DNA of 48,904 nt from Akkermansia muciniphila. Its GTDB lineage: Bacteria > Verrucomicrobiota > Verrucomicrobiia > Verrucomicrobiales > Akkermansiaceae. The stretch lies in NCBI GenBank assembly GCA_945873305.1, contig CAMCCX010000010.1, positions 1-48,904 of the forward strand, written 5' to 3'. The notes under the pieces were generated by a model that saw only the letters and a program-made list of their open reading frames with translations, had not been told where the DNA came from and did not search any database. Within the stretch, counting starts at the first letter, position 1. Each line of letters begins with the position of its first letter. Below, one piece after another: positions 1 to 10,002 of this stretch. The translations under genes were made by a program, and so were the position numbers.

Positions 1-54
1 GTGTCCCTGTCTGTTCGTTCATGGTGTTGGTTGGTTTGAATTCAATTCCAAACA

Positions 55-74
55 GGCGATGTCGGAACATCGCC
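55..74 (-). terminator. Hairpin downstream of the pseudopilin gene
   Basis: The eight-base arms GGCGATGT and ACATCGCC are perfectly complementary around a four-base loop. The hairpin lies 23 bases beyond the stop codon of the minus-strand pseudopilin gene. No U-run follows on that strand, so it may be an RNA-stabilising hairpin or a factor-assisted terminator. The rest of positions 1-97 shows no gene. Confidence 0.4.
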
Positions 75-97
75 CGATCAACCAGCACCAATCCATT

Positions 98-385
98 TTA
101 ACGTTTTAACGGAAAAAAATCCGCTTCCTTGTCTCCGTCGCCGAAGCCATAAAGATTCGCATAGCTGCGGACGCCTTTCTGGACGGATTGGATGTGAATG
201 ATGCAAATCGCCCGGTCCGAACCGCGCTTCCATGCCCGCGCTCCAATGAATAGGACGCCGATCAACGACAGGAGGACGAGGATGACAACTGTTATCTCTA
301 GCAAAGTTATGCCAGGCATGCCGTTCAACCCGGGGGGACGGGAGGAAACGGATCGATTCGGGAATTTCCCCTTGGGAGAGTACAT
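98..385 (-). CDS. Short type II/IV pseudopilin (prepilin N-terminal motif protein)
   Basis: The protein carries a class III signal: a basic leader ending in Pro-Gly, then ITLLE with Glu at mature position +5, followed by a roughly 20-residue hydrophobic helix. This is the hallmark of pilins processed by prepilin peptidase and assembled by type II secretion or type IV pilus machines. After the helix comes a segment that resembles the N-terminal body of verrucomicrobial pseudopilins. The mature part is only about 70 residues, shorter than usual for pseudopilins, so it could be a minor pilin or a C-terminally shortened copy. The start is uncertain: the ATG at 385 gives a 22-residue leader, but in-frame ATGs at 436 and 319 are possible. 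No other secretion gene is adjacent. Confidence 0.65.
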   Translation of the reverse strand: MYSPKGKFPNRSVSSRPPGLNGMPGITLLEITVVILVLLSLIGVLFIGARAWKRGSDRAICIIHIQSVQKGVRSYANLYGFGDGDKEADFFPLKR

Positions 386-515
386 GATCAAGTGGAGTGA
401 GGTATTCAATAAATATGTGATTTTTGATGAAAACAACTATTTTTTCAAAAAAATGATCTCAAAACCGACGGGGTAGGCCGGAAATCGCGCGAATTTTTAA
501 ATTCAGATCATTCCA

Positions 516-2477
516 TCAACGATCCGTGTTGCCGCCCAGGCTTTCAATTTTGGCCTGATATTGCGAATAAAGCGTCTGTAGTTCGCCGGCTGCGGAGTTG
601 GATTTTGCGAGACGTTGCAAAGCAGTCTTGTTGAGAAATTCCCGGCCGCGGTTGTCCGAGGCGAACAAGTCGATTTCCACGATGATCCGCGGCCCGATCT
701 CGGTTAGGACAACCGGGTAGAGAGGATAAATCGCTTTGCCATCCTGAGCGGATTTCACGCCCACCGCCGTCCATGTCTTGCCCTGATAGCTTTCAATGAT
801 GGCGGGCTTTTTCTTGCCGCGACGAGAGCCAATGATTTCGTAACCCAGATTCTGAAGGACGGTCGAACCGCTCAGCGGGTCACTCAATCGGGCGACGAGA
901 CGAAGCGCGGCCTCGACATCTCCGCGGCGGGTGGCGTCGAGCCACGCTTCCACGGTCTGTTGCGCCTCGTCCCTGGTCGGAGCCGGAATGGCGTGGATTT
1001 CCTCCAAAACCGGACAGCGGCCCCACAGTGACCGCTGCCATTGATCCGGCCAACGTGCGCACTCCGAGTCCACCCAGTCTTGAAATTTCGTTTGAGTGGC
1101 GCTGGCAGGCACCGGGTTCCAAAGCCAGCCAGTCGGGGATTTTTCGAAATAGAGCGCTCGCGCATCCAAGCGGTCGGGCTCGCGGGCCGAGAACCATTGG
1201 AAAATCGCCACCGCCGTCGATCCGTCCGCGTGGAATGAGAGCGGCATGGCGTGATGGACGGCCGCGGGATCGTGGAGGGTCCACCAAGTTTGAGCGGCCT
1301 GAATGCATGCTTTCCGAGCGGTTTCGGGGCTTTGATCGAGTTTGGAACTCGCGAGCAGAGCAGGGAAATTTCCGTTCCGCAGCACGTCGAGCAACTTTTC
1401 CCGGGCGAGTTCCGCCGTGGCTTGGGGTTCCGCGGGATGACTGGCAGTCCACTTCTTGGGAAACGCGTCGCGGAGATCCGAATCGAGACCGTCATCCGCT
1501 TCCTCGTCCGAATTTCCCTTTGCCTGCAAAAAACTGGCCGGCGGATCGATCTGCCAGAGGGAGCCGGGGTCTTTGGTGAGCTCGAAATGAATGATTTCAA
1601 TCCGGGGCGCGGCGGCCGCAGGATCGAGACAGGCGATGGAAATGAGGGCCTGACCGTCCTCCTCTTCGTGGTGGACAAGCACTCGCGCGACCTCCGGAGC
1701 GACGAGCAAACGCCAAGGTCGCGGCGCTTGCGAACCGGCGGTTAGGGCGAAATCCGCGGCTTTCAGGCGGGCCGGCCAGTCGTCGGGCAATTTCGCGGCC
1801 AAGCCCCCTAAAAACCCGAGCACTGACAGCAAATCCCCGCGCTCACAGGCTCCCATAAACCGCTCGCCGACCTCCTTTGAATTGAGGTTCCGCAATTCCT
1901 CGGCAGGCAAATTCGCCTCGATTTTCCGACGGATGCCGCTGATCGATTGCTCGCGGAGCCTTTCCAAATCGACTACCTGTTCGCGGAGCATCCAGTTTTC
2001 GAGCACTTCGAGACGGCTGCGGAGGGCGGCCGCGTAGCCGGCACCGGCGTTTTCAAACGAAGCGGGCAGGGGAGCCGCCGACCATTCCGCGCCGCGCTTC
2101 ACCAGCGCCACGGGAAACACCTGCAACCGACTCGGATCGAGACCGCCGACTTTCCGCACCAGCACGGCCGCGAAATTCTCATCCAACTTCACCGCGCCGA
2201 CTTCCAGCGGGTCGCAGCCCAAATCCCGCGCCATGCGGTCGAGGCGGCGGGCGATCTGGCGTTTTTTCTCATCGGCGGTTTGCGGCGAGAGCGCGGTGTC
2301 GCCGCCGGGGGTGAGATCGAGTTTCCGCTGCCGCACTTTTTCGAGGAAATCAATGGCGGTCTGGCCCGGATCGCTCGATGCGGCGTGCGCGGTCATGGCG
2401 ACGGCGAGCAAGACGAGGAGAAATTTCACTGCGGGAGTTTTACTCCATCCGCAGGCTGACGGAAACGAAGAATTCAT
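516..2477 (-). CDS. Exported protein of unknown function (653 aa)
   Basis: I do not recognise this family. The chosen start (ATG at 2477) gives an N-terminus with a lysine followed by the hydrophobic run FLLVLLAVAM and an Ala-His-Ala cleavage-type site, which is a Sec signal peptide. An open frame continues upstream to 2801 but overlaps the preceding gene, so the internal start is preferred. The mature protein is rich in Ala, Leu, Arg and Trp, has no transmembrane segment and no obvious catalytic motif, and is predicted to be periplasmic. It contains loosely similar stretches of helix followed by strand, such as the WxxDPPASF-like and WLWNPVPAS segments, which suggests two or three related modules. 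It starts 12 bases after the stop of the DUF457-like gene and probably shares its transcript. Confidence 0.6.
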   Translation of the reverse strand: MNSSFPSACGWSKTPAVKFLLVLLAVAMTAHAASSDPGQTAIDFLEKVRQRKLDLTPGGDTALSPQTADEKKRQIARRLDRMARDLGCDPLEVGAVKLDENFAAVLVRKVGGLDPSRLQVFPVALVKRGAEWSAAPLPASFENAGAGYAAALRSRLEVLENWMLREQVVDLERLREQSISGIRRKIEANLPAEELRNLNSKEVGERFMGACERGDLLSVLGFLGGLAAKLPDDWPARLKAADFALTAGSQAPRPWRLLVAPEVARVLVHHEEEDGQALISIACLDPAAAAPRIEIIHFELTKDPGSLWQIDPPASFLQAKGNSDEEADDGLDSDLRDAFPKKWTASHPAEPQATAELAREKLLDVLRNGNFPALLASSKLDQSPETARKACIQAAQTWWTLHDPAAVHHAMPLSFHADGSTAVAIFQWFSAREPDRLDARALYFEKSPTGWLWNPVPASATQTKFQDWVDSECARWPDQWQRSLWGRCPVLEEIHAIPAPTRDEAQQTVEAWLDATRRGDVEAALRLVARLSDPLSGSTVLQNLGYEIIGSRRGKKKPAIIESYQGKTWTAVGVKSAQDGKAIYPLYPVVLTEIGPRIIVEIDLFASDNRGREFLNKTALQRLAKSNSAAGELQTLYSQYQAKIESLGGNTDR

Positions 2478-2488
2478 TCTACCGGCGG

Positions 2489-3625
2489 CTATTCGTCCAC
2501 TCCCAGGAATTCCGGCAAGCTGCCTGTCACTCCCGCCAGACGAGGATTCGCCTCCCAAGACCCCCGATTTCCAAAAATCCTCGCGCCCATCCGCGGCAAG
2601 TAATCGCCGCCGTAGCCGCCTTCCTGCGAGATTTGCCGCAAGGGATCGCCTTTCTCCGTCTTCCGGATGACCCAGGAAAACGCGAGCCGGCTGTCCACCA
2701 TGTCCTTCTTGCTGCCCCAGATCCGGCTCTCCGGGAACCGCAAATCGCCGAGCCACGCGCCTTGCGCATTCGGCCGGGCGAGCCACCAACCGTCGGTCCA
2801 TTTCGCGAGCGACTGGGTGGCGGGAATTTCCGCCACGGCGGCGAGCGCGTCCTTGCCTTTGGGGTAAATCGTCCAGCGCACCGGCGTTTCCGGCAGTTCG
2901 AAAATCGTCCGATATCCCACCCGGAACTCATCACCGGAATCCACCACCGCGCGCCAGAGGAGGATATCATACGGCGTGGGCGACTCCATCCGGCGCTCGT
3001 ATTTCACCCCGCGCCGCGCCAGATCCGCCTCGAATCCGGCCGACGCCACGAATTTCATTCCGATGGCAATTAGCGCGTATCCCGCGCTCAGTCCGAGTCC
3101 CCGCAAACACAATTTCCTCCGCTTCGAAGTCGCCACCACCTTCTTTCCGCGCGGCTTTTTTTGCGGTTCTTCCGGCAGAAACGCCATCCACAGCGCCGCC
3201 GCCACCAGCGGTCCGGCCAACAGCAAATCGCCGGGCGGCAGGCTTTCAAACGCCACCCGCTTTCCAACCAACGGCCACAACACCGCCGCGCCGGCCACCG
3301 TGAGGCATTCCGCCAGCACATGCGCCCCCCACACCGCAGCCACCAATCCGCCCGCTTGCGGCTTCGTGATTTTTTCCTTCCTCCAAATTTTCGCCAAACC
3401 GTGAGCCAGCCCATAAGCCGCGGCTCCCATCACCACCAACGAATGGCTCGCCCCTTGGTGCCACACCAACTTCCCCGCCGTGTCCAGAAACGGGAAAACC
3501 ACCACATCCAACTCCGGCAAAATCCCAAGCAGCGCCCCCCAAGCCAGCGCCCGCTTTCCCAGCCGCTTGCCCATTATCAGCTCTCCGATCAATGCGCCCA
3601 GCGCTGCCTGCGTGATCCAATTCAC
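2489..3625 (-). CDS. DUF457/YdjM-like membrane-bound metal-dependent hydrolase
   Basis: The N-terminal half has four or five hydrophobic helices carrying the metal-binding pattern of the YdjM/DUF457 family: an acidic Pro-Glu-Leu-Asp motif at a helix end, a Trp-His-Gln-Gly-Ala-Ser-His motif, and a His-x-x-x-Glu further on. Members are inner-membrane proteins, some linked to lipid or LPS metabolism; the substrate here cannot be inferred. The C-terminal half (about 190 residues, rich in Trp and Arg) is a soluble extension. The start is set at a GTG (3623-3625) that opens directly into the first family motif; the longer frame to 3847 would run into the divergent thioredoxin gene. The exported protein gene follows 12 bases after the stop. 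Confidence 0.7.
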   Translation of the reverse strand: MNWITQAALGALIGELIMGKRLGKRALAWGALLGILPELDVVVFPFLDTAGKLVWHQGASHSLVVMGAAAYGLAHGLAKIWRKEKITKPQAGGLVAAVWGAHVLAECLTVAGAAVLWPLVGKRVAFESLPPGDLLLAGPLVAAALWMAFLPEEPQKKPRGKKVVATSKRRKLCLRGLGLSAGYALIAIGMKFVASAGFEADLARRGVKYERRMESPTPYDILLWRAVVDSGDEFRVGYRTIFELPETPVRWTIYPKGKDALAAVAEIPATQSLAKWTDGWWLARPNAQGAWLGDLRFPESRIWGSKKDMVDSRLAFSWVIRKTEKGDPLRQISQEGGYGGDYLPRMGARIFGNRGSWEANPRLAGVTGSLPEFLGVDE

Positions 3626-3794
3626 CTCGCGACGATGCCCGGAAATCCCGGTTCGGAAATCCCAAATCTCGATTTCTTCTCCCGAAACCCGCGCCACACC
3701 CGACGGCGACGTTTCATTTCCGAAATAATTGCAAAAACACCGGGGCCTGCTTCGCTCCCCCCGTCTCCACGGGCATTCCCGGACCTCCCACATT

Positions 3795-4775
3795 ATGAAA
3801 ATCAAACACATCCTCGCGGCCGCCTGCGCCGCCTCCCTCGGCTTCACTTCCGCCCTCGCCGGCGGCGAAGGGTGGTCTCATGATTTCGCAGCCGCCAAAA
3901 AACAGGCAGCCGACGAGAAAAAAGACCTGCTCATCGACTTCACCGGCTCCGACTGGTGCAGCTGGTGCATCGAGCTCAATAAGGAGGTTTTCAGCCAAGA
4001 CGCCTTCAAAACCGGCGTCAAAGACAAGTTCGTTCTGGTGGAACTCGATTACCCGCGGAAACCCGAAAACGTCGCCAAGCTTTCAGACGAAACCAAGGCG
4101 CAGAACCAAGAACTCCAGGAAAAATATGCCATCGAAGGCTTCCCCACGATTCTGCTCTGCGACGCCGACGGCAAGCCTTTCGCCAAGACCTGCTACAAGC
4201 CCGGCGGTCCTGAAAAATACGTCGCCCACCTCGACGAGCTCCGCGCCAGGAAGGATGTCCGTGACAAATCCTTCGCCGAAGCCGCCAAGTCCGAGGGACC
4301 GGCCAAAGCCAAAGCCCTGATCGCCGCTCTCGAAGCCATGGAACTCGAAGACGCCGCCGTCGCGAGTTTCTATCCGGACGTGACCGATCAGATCAAGGCC
4401 GCCGACCCGAAGGACGAGACCGGCTACGGCAAGAAGCTCGCCGAGAAGGCCAAATTCGCAAAATTCGAGACCGAGCTCAATGGCTTTGCCGCCAAGCAGG
4501 ACATGGAGGGCGCGCTCGCCTTCGTCGAAAAGTCGGTTGCCTCCGGTGAATTTGAAGCCGAGAGCAAGCAGCAGATGATCGCCACCAAAGCGATGATCCT
4601 CGCTCGCATGGAGAAATTCGACGAAGCCATGAAAGCGGTCGATGAAGCCAAAGCCGCCGCGCCGGAAAGCGAGATCGCAGGCCAGATGGACGGCTTCAAG
4701 GCCCAGCTTGAGAAAGCCAAAGCCCAAGCGGGCGCGAAGGTTGAGGAAAAGCCTGCGGAAGAGCCCAAAAAATAA
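3795..4775 (+). CDS. Exported thioredoxin-fold protein with a CSWC active site
   Basis: The gene encodes 326 residues starting with a clear Sec signal peptide (Met-Lys-Ile-Lys, hydrophobic core, cleavage near Leu-Ala-Gly). A thioredoxin-like domain follows, with the active site Trp-Cys-Ser-Trp-Cys at residues 54-58 and the cis-proline region Phe-Pro-Thr near residue 117. The dipeptide between the cysteines is unlike the CGPC of cytosolic thioredoxin and resembles Thioredoxin_7/YyaL-type periplasmic proteins, which reduce or isomerise disulfides in exported proteins. From about residue 170 on, the protein is charged helix rich in Ala, Glu and Lys, plausibly a TPR-like or coiled-coil tail. It is divergent from the DUF457-like gene across 169 bases and ends just before a strong terminator. 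Confidence 0.82.
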   Translation: MKIKHILAAACAASLGFTSALAGGEGWSHDFAAAKKQAADEKKDLLIDFTGSDWCSWCIELNKEVFSQDAFKTGVKDKFVLVELDYPRKPENVAKLSDETKAQNQELQEKYAIEGFPTILLCDADGKPFAKTCYKPGGPEKYVAHLDELRARKDVRDKSFAEAAKSEGPAKAKALIAALEAMELEDAAVASFYPDVTDQIKAADPKDETGYGKKLAEKAKFAKFETELNGFAAKQDMEGALAFVEKSVASGEFEAESKQQMIATKAMILARMEKFDEAMKAVDEAKAAAPESEIAGQMDGFKAQLEKAKAQAGAKVEEKPAEEPKK

Positions 4776-4797
4776 ATTTCCCCGCCGTTTTTGTTTC

Positions 4798-4830
4798 AAA
4801 CGCCGTCCGGTCATGCCGGACGGCGTTTTT
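4798..4830 (+). terminator. Rho-independent terminator of the thioredoxin gene
   Basis: A perfect ten-base-pair GC-rich stem (CGCCGTCCGG with CCGGACGGCG) closes a five-base loop. It is preceded by an A-run and followed by five T residues. It lies 22 bases after the stop codon of the thioredoxin-like gene and separates it from ilvD. Confidence 0.93.
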
Positions 4831-4891
4831 GATTTCAATCATTCGCCATGTCTTGACGCGGCCCCATCATTGGCAAGATGCTCCGCCCGCG

Positions 4892-6588
<1,697 letters not shown>

Positions 6589-6592
<4 letters not shown>

Positions 6593-7251
6593 GCAGCCCC
6601 TATCAATGTCAGTCCTGCGGAGCCGCGATCGCCCTCGCGGACGTGAACGTCGCCAATGATATCGCGCTCTGCCGGGCCTGTGGGAAAACGATGCCGTTCT
6701 CCGAAATCGCGCCGATCCCCGGCTCGGAAAACGTCGATCTGGCACACCCTCCCAAGGGCGTGCGCATCGAGGAAAGCCCGATCCATGGGAGGTCCATCAC
6801 CTATCGTAAAATCCCGCTGGTGGTGCTGTTCCTCATTCCGTTCACCGCGGCCTGGTCGGGATTTTCGATGTATGGCATCTACGGATCACAGCTCAAGAAA
6901 GGCGAATTTGATCTGGCCTCAAGCCTCTTCGGCCTGCCGTTTCTCATCGGCACGGTGTTCCTCGTTTCCTTCATCCTCTTCTGCCTTTTCGGCCGTTGGC
7001 GGATCGGTTACTCGGGTGGAGTTCTCGCCGCTTCCATGCAGGTCGGCCCCATCGGATGGACGCGGCGGCTGGTCTGCGACAAAAGCGCGAGGGTCAGCAT
7101 CCGCCCCGCCAAATGGCAGAAAAACAACGTGCCCCAAAACCTCATCCAGGTGGAATGCCAGGGCAACACCCTGAAATTCGGCTCGCCCATTCCGGACGAG
7201 GCGAAAGCCTTCATCGCCGAAGCCATCCGCCGCACGATAGGCAACAGTTGA
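6589..7251 (+). CDS. Membrane protein with N-terminal zinc ribbon
   Basis: The 220-residue protein opens with two CxxC pairs (Cys7/Cys10 and Cys28/Cys31), the layout of a small zinc ribbon. A linker and two hydrophobic segments follow (about residues 77-97 and 112-134), then a soluble C-terminal domain of about 80 residues that could be a DUF3592- or PH-like fold; no catalytic motif is visible. Its ATG overlaps the ilvD stop by four bases, so it is probably translationally coupled to ilvD, although nothing in the sequence connects it to branched-chain amino acid synthesis. The function is unknown. Confidence 0.75.
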
Positions 7252-7252
7252 A

Positions 7253-7618
7253 ATGCCAGCCTGCCATCTCAAACCGGACGATAAGAAAGCCTTCATCGGC
7301 AAGGTCGGAAGCGACCTCGTGCGGACGCACGGCAAGCAGCACTACTACAAGCCTAACGACATCCGCCGCTCCGCGGACCGCTGCGGCTATCCGGTGGACA
7401 TCCATTGCTGGGCCTACTGCATTTTCTCATCGCCGGAGGATTTCAAGGCCCTCCACGATGCCGCCGGGGAAATTTGCGATTACGCCGCCATGAAGGCGGA
7501 GGTTCTGGCAGATCTCGCCGCTGGCGCGTCGTTTTCCGTCTTCGATTTGGACCTGTCGTGGCTGGAGTGGCCGGACATCGACCTGTCCTCGATCTTCGAT
7601 GGGTTTGATCTCTTCTGA
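7253..7618 (+). CDS. Small conserved-looking protein of unknown function (121 aa)
   Basis: This cytosolic protein begins one base after the stop of the zinc-ribbon membrane protein and overlaps the next gene by one base, so it sits in a tightly coupled operon. It contains a His-Tyr-Tyr-Lys-Pro motif, an Asp-Ile-His-Cys-Trp-Ala segment and several Cys and His residues, and its last 30 residues are strongly acidic and rich in Asp, Leu, Phe and Trp. The pattern resembles small uncharacterised bacterial proteins with a CWA motif, possibly DUF6559, but I cannot confirm that without a search. There is no signal peptide or transmembrane segment. Confidence 0.65.
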   Translation: MPACHLKPDDKKAFIGKVGSDLVRTHGKQHYYKPNDIRRSADRCGYPVDIHCWAYCIFSSPEDFKALHDAAGEICDYAAMKAEVLADLAAGASFSVFDLDLSWLEWPDIDLSSIFDGFDLF

Positions 7619-7866
7619 TGACCATGTCGCAACCTTCTTCCCATCCTAACGATCCCCTGCACGGCGTCACCTTGGAAACAGTGCTGCGGGCGGTGGTGGA
7701 CCGCCACGGCTGGGAACGGATGGCGGATCAAATCCCGATCCGTTGCTTCATGTTCGACCCGACGATCAAATCCAGCCTGACGTTTCTGCGGAAAAATCCG
7801 TGGGCGCGCAAAAAGCTGGAGGATTGGTATGTCTATGACGCCCTCCGGGACCGTTCGACGTCCTGA
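7618..7866 (+). CDS. VF530-family DNA-binding protein (DUF2132)
   Basis: The 82-residue protein matches the VF530/DUF2132 family almost from end to end. It has an Asp-Pro-Leu-His-Gly-Val-Thr-Leu-Glu opening, a central Arg-His-Gly-Trp-Glu, a Phe-Asp-Pro-Thr-Ile-Lys-Ser-Ser stretch and the closing Phe-Leu-Arg-Lys-x-Pro-Trp-Ala-Arg. VF530 of Vibrio fischeri has a solved structure and is annotated as DNA-binding; its cellular role is unsettled. The start codon shares one base with the preceding stop (TGATG). It is the last gene of the ilvD transcription unit and converges on metG with an eight-base gap. Confidence 0.88.
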   Translation: MTMSQPSSHPNDPLHGVTLETVLRAVVDRHGWERMADQIPIRCFMFDPTIKSSLTFLRKNPWARKKLEDWYVYDALRDRSTS

Positions 7867-7874
7867 AGAAGCGC

Positions 7875-9446
7875 TCAAGCCTCGACCTCGGCGACGATGC
7901 GCGGGAAGACGGGGCTTGGTTTTTCGATGACGTGGCCGTCCGGTAGCAGACCCCAGTGGAGGTCCGTTAGCTTGAATGCAGTGAGCGCGGGCAGATTGAG
8001 TTGGCCGGCGAGTTTCGCGGCGGCGTCCGGCAGGATGGGGGAGAGCAGCACGGTGGCGTGGGCGACGCTTTCGGCCAGATGATAGAGGACGGTGGCGAGG
8101 CGCTCCTTGTTTTCCGGGTTCTTGTTGAGCTCCCACGGCTTCATCCGCTCGGCATATTGGTTGCAGTGGACAATGTGGCGGCTGAGCGCTTCGAGGCCCT
8201 TTGAAACGTCGAACTCATCCATCGCGGTTTGATAGGCGGCGATGGATTCCGTCAGTGAGCTTTGCAGCGCGGTATCGTCCTCGGTGAGCGGGCCGCCGAG
8301 CTGGAGCACGCCGCCGGTGAAACGCTGGCTCATGTTGAGCGCGCGGTTGCAGAGGTTGCCGAGTTCGTTGGCGAGCTCGGTGTTGAAGAGCATGATCAGC
8401 CGGTTCATGTCGAAGTCCGAATCCTTGCCGGTGACGATGTCGCGGACGAGATAGTAGCGGACGGCCTCGACGCCGAACTTGTCGGCAAGCTCGTTAGGAT
8501 CGACGACGTTGCCGGTGGACTTGGCCATTTTTTCGCCGCGGATGTTCCACCAGCCGTGGACGAGGAGGCGCGGCATCTGCGCGTCCGTGAATCCCATGGC
8601 GTGGAGCATGCAGAGCCAGTAAATGCCGTGGGCGGGGATCAGGATGTCCTTGCCGATGATGTGGACCGGGCGGCTGTCCGCGGGCCAGAGCTTGGCGAAA
8701 TCCGGCAGACCCGCGTCCGGCGCGGCCTGATAGCCGGCGAACGAGATGTAGTTGATGAGCGCGTCGAACCAGACGTAAGTGACGAAATTCTCGTCGAAGG
8801 GAAACTCGATGCCCCATTGCAGGCGTTCCTTCGGGCGGGAGATGCACAGGTCGATGCCGGAGTTTTTCTCCAGCGCGTTGAGCAGCTCGGCCTTGCGGAA
8901 GGCGGGGATGATGACCTCCGGGTTGCTCTCGATGAAATCCTTGAGCCAGTCGGTGTGGTCGCTGAGTTTGAAATACCAGTTCTCCTCCTCGATCTCGACG
9001 ACCTCGCCCCACTCGGGACCGAAGTTTCCGGCCTCGTCGCGGTCGCGCTCCTGGAGGAACTGCTCCTGGCGGACCGAGTAAAATCCGGCGTGGGCTTTCT
9101 TGTAGAGTTGGCCCTGTTCCTTGAGTTCGCTGAGAATGGCGCGGACGCAGGCCTTGTGGCGCTCGTCGATGGTCTCGGCCCAGCCGTCGTATTTCACGTC
9201 GAGTTTTTCCCAGAGCGAGGAGAATTTGCGGGTCGTGCGCTTGACGAACTCCTCGGGGGAAATCCCTTCTTTTTCCGCTGTCTGTTGGACTTTCTGTCCG
9301 TGCTGGTCCACTCCGGTCAGGAAAAACACCTCGTCGCCACGGAGCCGACGGTAGCGGGCGATCACGTCGGCGAGGACCTTTTCATAGGCGTGGCCGATGT
9401 GCGGTGATCCGTTGGTGTAGTCGATGGCGGTGGTGAGGTAGAACAT
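7875..9446 (-). CDS. metG: Methionyl-tRNA synthetase
   Basis: MetG charges initiator and elongator tRNA(Met) with methionine. The class I motifs are present: Pro-His-Ile-Gly-His at residues 15-19 and Lys-Met-Ala-Lys-Ser (KMSKS loop) in the second half. At 523 residues it is the short form without the C-terminal tRNA-binding domain. The connective-peptide knuckle after Phe-Tyr-Ser-Val lacks the usual cysteines, so this is a zinc-free type. The start at 9446 gives the family N-terminus Met-Phe-Tyr-Leu-Thr-Thr-Ala; the open frame reaching 9629 only adds repeat-derived sequence. No T-box or SAM-type leader is visible upstream. Confidence 0.96.
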   Translation of the reverse strand: MFYLTTAIDYTNGSPHIGHAYEKVLADVIARYRRLRGDEVFFLTGVDQHGQKVQQTAEKEGISPEEFVKRTTRKFSSLWEKLDVKYDGWAETIDERHKACVRAILSELKEQGQLYKKAHAGFYSVRQEQFLQERDRDEAGNFGPEWGEVVEIEEENWYFKLSDHTDWLKDFIESNPEVIIPAFRKAELLNALEKNSGIDLCISRPKERLQWGIEFPFDENFVTYVWFDALINYISFAGYQAAPDAGLPDFAKLWPADSRPVHIIGKDILIPAHGIYWLCMLHAMGFTDAQMPRLLVHGWWNIRGEKMAKSTGNVVDPNELADKFGVEAVRYYLVRDIVTGKDSDFDMNRLIMLFNTELANELGNLCNRALNMSQRFTGGVLQLGGPLTEDDTALQSSLTESIAAYQTAMDEFDVSKGLEALSRHIVHCNQYAERMKPWELNKNPENKERLATVLYHLAESVAHATVLLSPILPDAAAKLAGQLNLPALTAFKLTDLHWGLLPDGHVIEKPSPVFPRIVAEVEA

Positions 9447-9530
9447 GGAGTGAGTGATGAGAGATAGCTCGCGAGGGCAGGGAAACATGAACCTTGGCGC
9501 TGATGCAAGAGTTGGAAAAACAATAGGGGG

Positions 9531-9628
9531 AGCGGACGTCTCGTCCACTTGACCGATGGGAAGGTGATGGGGAAGAGCTTCGCGCCGCGCTTTCAAGTCG
9601 CATCGGCTTCGCGGACGAGACGTCCGCA
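9531..9628. repeat. REP/BIME-like pair of inverted palindromes
   Basis: A 15-base word, GCGGACGTCTCGTCC at 9532-9546, recurs as its exact reverse complement at 9613-9627. Each copy is itself a small hairpin: GCGGACG-AGA-CGTCCGC at 9611-9627 is perfect, and the copy at 9532-9548 has one mismatch near its base. Two facing palindromes about 65 bases apart are the layout of REP doublets (BIMEs) or a small MITE. The element fills most of the gap between the metG start and the TPR gene. No further copy was seen in this window. Confidence 0.7.
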
Positions 9629-9632
9629 CTCT

Positions 9633-9965
9633 TTATTTCACGACCTTTCCGCCGAGCGAGAGGATGCGGGCGTTGCCTTTGGCGGCTTCGGCCTCGGGGA
9701 TGTTGCCGTCGCGGACATACATCTGGGAGAGGCTGGTCCAAGCGAGCAGGTCGTTGGGCTGGAGGGTGACGGATTGGAGCCCACAACCGATGGCTTCCTT
9801 GACGTGGCCGGTTTTCAGAAGGGCCATGCCGAGGGCGTGCCAGCCGTCGAAAAACCCGGGATCGAGCGCGACGCAGTTTCGATAGAGGCCGATGGCTTCG
9901 TCGAACTCACCGACGGCGAGGTGGCCGTTAGCCTCGTCGAAGAGGTCCTGGATGTCTTCGGGCAT
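9633..9965 (-). CDS. Small tetratricopeptide-repeat protein
   Basis: The 110-residue protein is made of about three TPR units, with recognisable Trp-x-x-Leu-Gly-x-x-x-x-x-x-Gly and Ala-x-x-x-Ala-x-x-Leu-x-Pro patterns. It starts with an amphipathic acidic helix. There is no signal peptide, so it is presumably a cytosolic scaffold; no partner can be named. The ATG at 9965 is chosen because the longer frame up to 10331 overlaps the PpiD-like gene. It follows that gene by 37 bases on the same strand and is probably co-transcribed. Confidence 0.8.
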   Translation of the reverse strand: MPEDIQDLFDEANGHLAVGEFDEAIGLYRNCVALDPGFFDGWHALGMALLKTGHVKEAIGCGLQSVTLQPNDLLAWTSLSQMYVRDGNIPEAEAAKGNARILSLGGKVVK

Positions 9966-10002
9966 GGAAGATAGGCGCGGCGACCGGTGATCGCCGCCAC
10001 GG

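Noticed and set aside
8262-9407. Plus-strand open frame (381 codons) opposite metG
   Set aside because: It is fully covered by the well-supported metG gene and its translation is a repetitive Val/Glu/Leu/Ala shadow.
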